This document shows, one piece after another, positions 61,485 to 64,000 of a stretch of DNA of 64,000 nucleotides. A program made the position numbers and the translations under genes. The notes beneath the pieces were generated by a model. It saw nothing but the letters and a program-made list of their open reading frames with translations. It did no database searches and had not been told where the DNA came from. The stretch's first letter is position 1; the number at the start of each line of letters is the position of its first letter. The stretch covers positions 1 through 64,000 of the forward strand of contig NZ_MLYO01000011.1 of the NCBI RefSeq assembly GCF_001866665.1, given 5' to 3'. The stretch is from Streptomyces monashensis (lineage in GTDB: Bacteria; Actinomycetota; Actinomycetes; Streptomycetales; Streptomycetaceae).

Positions 61485-62168
61485 ATGAGCACCACCCCCA
61501 GCGACTCCCACCAGCAGTTTTCCGCCTCCCCACCGGTCTCGTTGACCGAGCGCCGGAAGGCCGAGACCCGGATGGAGATCGCCCGGGCGGCGGGCGCGCT
61601 GTTCGTCCGCCAGGGCCTGCGGGCGACCCGCGCCGAGGACATCGCGCAGGCCGCGGGCATCGCACCCCGCACCTTCTACCGCTACTTCGCCACCAAGGAG
61701 GAAGCGGTCGCCCCGCTCTACGCCGCCGGCGCCCAGCGCTGGGCGGAAGCGGTCCGTGCGGCTCCGGCCCACCTCGGCGTCCCGCAGGCACTGGAACACG
61801 CCGTCCGCCACACCCTCACTCCCGGTGCCGGGGTCTCGGCGGCCTCCTGGGAGTGGGTCCGCACCCTGATCCGGCTGGCCGACAGCAGCCCGGCCCTGCG
61901 CAAGGTCTGGGCCGAGGTGTGCCAGACGTCGGAGGCGACCCTGGTCGAGATCCTCGCGACGCGCCTGGCGCCCGACGGACCGGCCACCATCGCCCCTGCG
62001 CTCCGCTTCGCCGCCGCCGTCGCCGGTGCGGCTGTCCGCGTGGCCGTGGAGTCCTGGGCGGCCACCTCCTCACCGCCGACCGGCCCCGAGGGCCCGGCGG
62101 CCCTGGCACTGCACAACCTCAGAGCGCTGAGCGGATTCGACTGGCGCGAGCACGGCCCGGCCAACTGA
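61485..62168 (+). CDS. TetR/AcrR family regulator
   Basis: 227 residues. HTH at about 25-72: RRKAETRMEIARAAGALFVRQGLRATRAEDIAQAAGIAPRTFYRYFATKEEAVAPLYAAG. The rest is a helical ligand domain with TIAPALRFAAAVAGAAVRVAVESWAA near the end. Upstream are 18-bp direct repeats that may be its own operator. A TetR (SCO3201) is remembered near hrdD in S. coelicolor; whether this is that orthologue cannot be settled here. Downstream gene is convergent. Confidence 0.87.
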   Translation: MSTTPSDSHQQFSASPPVSLTERRKAETRMEIARAAGALFVRQGLRATRAEDIAQAAGIAPRTFYRYFATKEEAVAPLYAAGAQRWAEAVRAAPAHLGVPQALEHAVRHTLTPGAGVSAASWEWVRTLIRLADSSPALRKVWAEVCQTSEATLVEILATRLAPDGPATIAPALRFAAAVAGAAVRVAVESWAATSSPPTGPEGPAALALHNLRALSGFDWREHGPAN

Positions 62169-62169
62169 C

Positions 62170-62213
62170 GGCGAGCAGGGCCGGGCCACCTGGCGGCGAG
62201 CAGGGCCGGGCCA
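62170..62213. repeat. 25-bp-period direct repeat after TetR
   Basis: GGCGAGCAGGGCCGGGCCA at 62170-62188 and 62195-62213, just past the TetR stop, in the gap before the convergent WYL gene. Confidence 0.8.
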
Positions 62214-62260
62214 TCTGACGGGGGTGGAGCCGGGGCGTCCGATAGGGGGCGGAGCCGGGG

Positions 62261-63304
62261 TCAGGGCTGCGCGGACCCGGAGTCGGGTTCCTCGGCCCTT
62301 CGCTCTTCCCTCTCCCCTTCCCCCTCCCCCCGCCCACCCTCCCCCCGCCCCGCCCGGCTCAGTCGTCCGCCCAACTCCCGTACGCACTCGGCCAGTTCCC
62401 CAGGTCCCCGTACGGTGAACTCGAACCCGGCCATCGCGAGCCGTACCGCCAGCCACTCCACGGGATCACCGGAGGTGCCCCGCAGGACGCAGCCGCCCTT
62501 CCCGTCGTCCTCCGGCTCCCCGAGCCAGGCCGGCACCCGCGTGGCGACCTGCCCGGCCGGCGCGGCGAAGCCCACCGTGAACTCGTACGTCTCCTGCCGC
62601 CGGTTGATGGACCGCCGCAGATACTCGGCGGCGTCCCCCGCCGGCAACTCCCGTGGCGCGAACCGCACTCCGGTCGCGAACGGCTCGCTCACCCGGTCCA
62701 CCCGGAACGTGCGCCAGTCCGCCCGGTCGAGGTCATAGGCGACCAGGTACCACCTCCTTCCCGTCGACACCAGCCGGTGCGGCTCGGTCAGCCGCCGCGT
62801 CTCGCCGCCCTCCTTGTCGCGGTAGGCGAACCGCAGCCGCTCGTGTCCCGCCACCGCCGACGCCATCACGGTCAGCGTCTCCGGCGCGATGCTCGCGCCG
62901 TCCCCGCTGGTCAGCGGTGTGGTCGCGGCCTGCAAGGTGGACACCCGGTGACGCAGCCGGGAAGGCAGCACCTGCTCCAGCTTGGCCAGGGCGCGCACCG
63001 ACGCCTCGTCCACGCCCGCCACCGCGTGCCCGGCTCCGGCCCGCAGCCCCACGGCGATCGCCACCGCCTCCTCGTCGTCCAGTACCAGCGGCGGCATCGC
63101 CTTGCCCGCGACCAGCCGGTACCCGCCGTCCGCGCCCTTCGTCGCCTGCACCGGATAGCCCAGCTCCCGCAGCCGGTCGATGTCCCGCCGCACGGTGCGG
63201 CGCGACACCCGGAGCCGCTCGGCCAGCTCCCCGCCGGGCCACTCGCGCGGGGTCTGGAGGAGTGAGAGCAACTGCAACAGCCGAGCCGGTGTGTCGGTAG
63301 TCAT
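62261..63304 (-). CDS. YafY-type HTH/WYL-domain regulator
   Basis: 347 residues. N-terminal winged HTH (LLQLLSLLQTPREWPGGELAERLRVSRRTVRRDIDRLRELGYPV, about 9-52), a middle helical part, WYL domain (about 145-225, with SGRRWYLVAYDLDRADWRTFRVDRV), then a WCX-like C-terminal extension and a charged tail. WYL proteins bind nucleic-acid-like ligands and control drug, DNA-damage or phage responses. Divergent from the transporter at 63368, a common regulator/target pair. Confidence 0.9.
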   Translation of the reverse strand: MTTDTPARLLQLLSLLQTPREWPGGELAERLRVSRRTVRRDIDRLRELGYPVQATKGADGGYRLVAGKAMPPLVLDDEEAVAIAVGLRAGAGHAVAGVDEASVRALAKLEQVLPSRLRHRVSTLQAATTPLTSGDGASIAPETLTVMASAVAGHERLRFAYRDKEGGETRRLTEPHRLVSTGRRWYLVAYDLDRADWRTFRVDRVSEPFATGVRFAPRELPAGDAAEYLRRSINRRQETYEFTVGFAAPAGQVATRVPAWLGEPEDDGKGGCVLRGTSGDPVEWLAVRLAMAGFEFTVRGPGELAECVRELGGRLSRAGRGEGGRGEGEGEREERRAEEPDSGSAQP

Positions 63305-63367
63305 ACGGATGAGAATGCCGTACGACTAGGACACGATCTGGCCTAATGGCCTCCTAACTTTTCGGAC

Positions 63368-64000
63368 ATGACCTCCTCGGAACAGACCCTCACCCCTCGG
63401 CCGTCTCCGGACGACGCGCCGGCTCCGGGCGACCGGCGCCGCTGGTTCGCCCTGGCCATCGTCATGACGGCGGCCTTCATGGACCTGGTGGACGTGACGA
63501 TCGTCAACATCGCCATCCCGTCCATCCAGCGGGACGCCGGCGCGTCCGTCAGCCAGATCCAGTGGATAACGGCCGGGTACGCCCTCGCCTTCGCCGCGGC
63601 CCTGATCACCGGCGGCCGGCTCGGCGACATCCACGGCCGCAGGCGGCTGTTCCTGGTCGGCATCGGCGGCTTCACACTCGCCTCCGCTCTGTGCGGTTTC
63701 GCCGTGAACCCGGACATGCTGGTCGCCTCCCGCATCCTTCAGGGCAGCATGGCGGCGATGATGGTGCCTCAGGTGCTGTCGATCGTGCACGCCACCTTCC
63801 CGGCTCATGAGCGCGGCAAGGTCTTCGGTCTGTTCGGCGCCGTCGTCGGTCTGGGCGCGGTCTCCGGTCCGCTGCTCGGCGCGCTGTTGACGGAATGGAA
63901 CCTGTTCGGCCTCGAATGGCGGCCCATCTTCCTCATCAACCTCCCCGTCGGTATCGCGGCCTTCCTCCTCGGCCGCCGTTTCATCACCGAGTCCAAGGCG
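63368..64000 (+). CDS. DHA2-family MFS transporter (5' part)
   Basis: First 211 residues; cut by the window end. MTAAFMDLVDVTIVNIAIPSIQRDAG (motif D1), GGRLGDIHGRRRLFLVGI (motif A), ASRILQGSMAAMMVPQVLSIVHATF (motif B) and GAVVGLGAVSGPLLGALLTEWN (motif C) show a DHA2 proton/drug antiporter. ATG 63368 follows a 63-bp region shared with the divergent WYL regulator, likely its controller. Confidence 0.9.
   Translation, partial: MTSSEQTLTPRPSPDDAPAPGDRRRWFALAIVMTAAFMDLVDVTIVNIAIPSIQRDAGASVSQIQWITAGYALAFAAALITGGRLGDIHGRRRLFLVGIGGFTLASALCGFAVNPDMLVASRILQGSMAAMMVPQVLSIVHATFPAHERGKVFGLFGAVVGLGAVSGPLLGALLTEWNLFGLEWRPIFLINLPVGIAAFLLGRRFITESKA

Noticed and set aside
62214..62226. Further CTGACG half-site
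   Set aside because: CTGACGGGGGTGG lacks the right half. A single 6-mer is expected by chance in this composition.

Overview
The window is high-GC DNA with codon use, gene families and gene order typical of a Streptomyces chromosome. Markers are afsR/afsS, two XRE-DUF397 regulator pairs, a principal-type sigma factor of the HrdD kind, fbiC for coenzyme F420, and many F420- or flavin-dependent luciferase-fold enzymes. From memory, 3-44 kb resembles the S. coelicolor SCO4425-SCO4444 region and 53-60 kb the SCO3202-SCO3207 region. A tRNA-Arg and decayed mobile and enzyme remnants (48-50 kb) lie between the two, which suggests a rearrangement point.

Region by region. 0-2.8 kb: an AbiEi-like protein, an XRE/DUF397 pair and an anti-sigma-type ATPase. 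2.8-6.5 kb: the global antibiotic regulator afsR, its small target gene afsS behind an AfsR/PhoP-type box, and downstream a secreted 55-residue peptide that shares the AfsS DNxHAT motif. 6.6-14 kb: a six-gene catabolic cluster (two amidohydrolases, two luciferase-fold enzymes, a short-chain dehydrogenase and an aldehyde dehydrogenase) whose promoters carry a CTGACG-N3-CGTCAG operator. The same operator recurs at 31.45 kb between another short-chain dehydrogenase (followed by a sodium/solute symporter) and an EthD-like protein, so the two loci probably form one regulon. 14.6-17.4 kb: a WXG100/ESX-like protein, a large protein ending in a papain-like Cys-His-Asn peptidase domain, a chagasin-type (I42) cysteine-protease-inhibitor lipoprotein overlapping it, and a small protein of unknown role. 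This looks like an effector-immunity module and is the best candidate for an undescribed system. 17.4-28.9 kb: a PHP metallohydrolase, fbiC, an L,D-transpeptidase-like protein without its catalytic Cys, a winged-helix/DUF6247 accessory patch, a hydrolase/TetR pair, and an ADP-ribosylglycohydrolase homologue whose metal ligands are lost.

32.3-44 kb: a polytopic membrane protein, a D,D-carboxypeptidase with a very long acidic repeat-rich cytoplasmic tail, a GPP34 protein, scr1/scr2 homologues, MerR and ArsR-like regulators, glutathione peroxidase, an MFS transporter and a slipin. 44-46.3 kb: a cyanate-detoxification locus (LysR, carbonic anhydrase, cyanase). 46.6-50.1 kb: a secreted serine hydrolase, a frameshifted IS630 transposase, tRNA-Arg(CCT) and epoxide-hydrolase remnants. 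50.1-64 kb: a double-module IclR regulator, an M6 protease, TetR plus DHA2 efflux pump, MarR with a divergent LigB-type dioxygenase, hrdD with an exact sigma-R promoter, a frameshifted MerR gene, a TetR, a WYL regulator and the start of another DHA2 pump cut by the window edge.

Common themes are F420/flavin chemistry, dense one-component regulation, and several catalytically dead family members. Gene-family calls rest on motif recognition by eye; no database search was possible.
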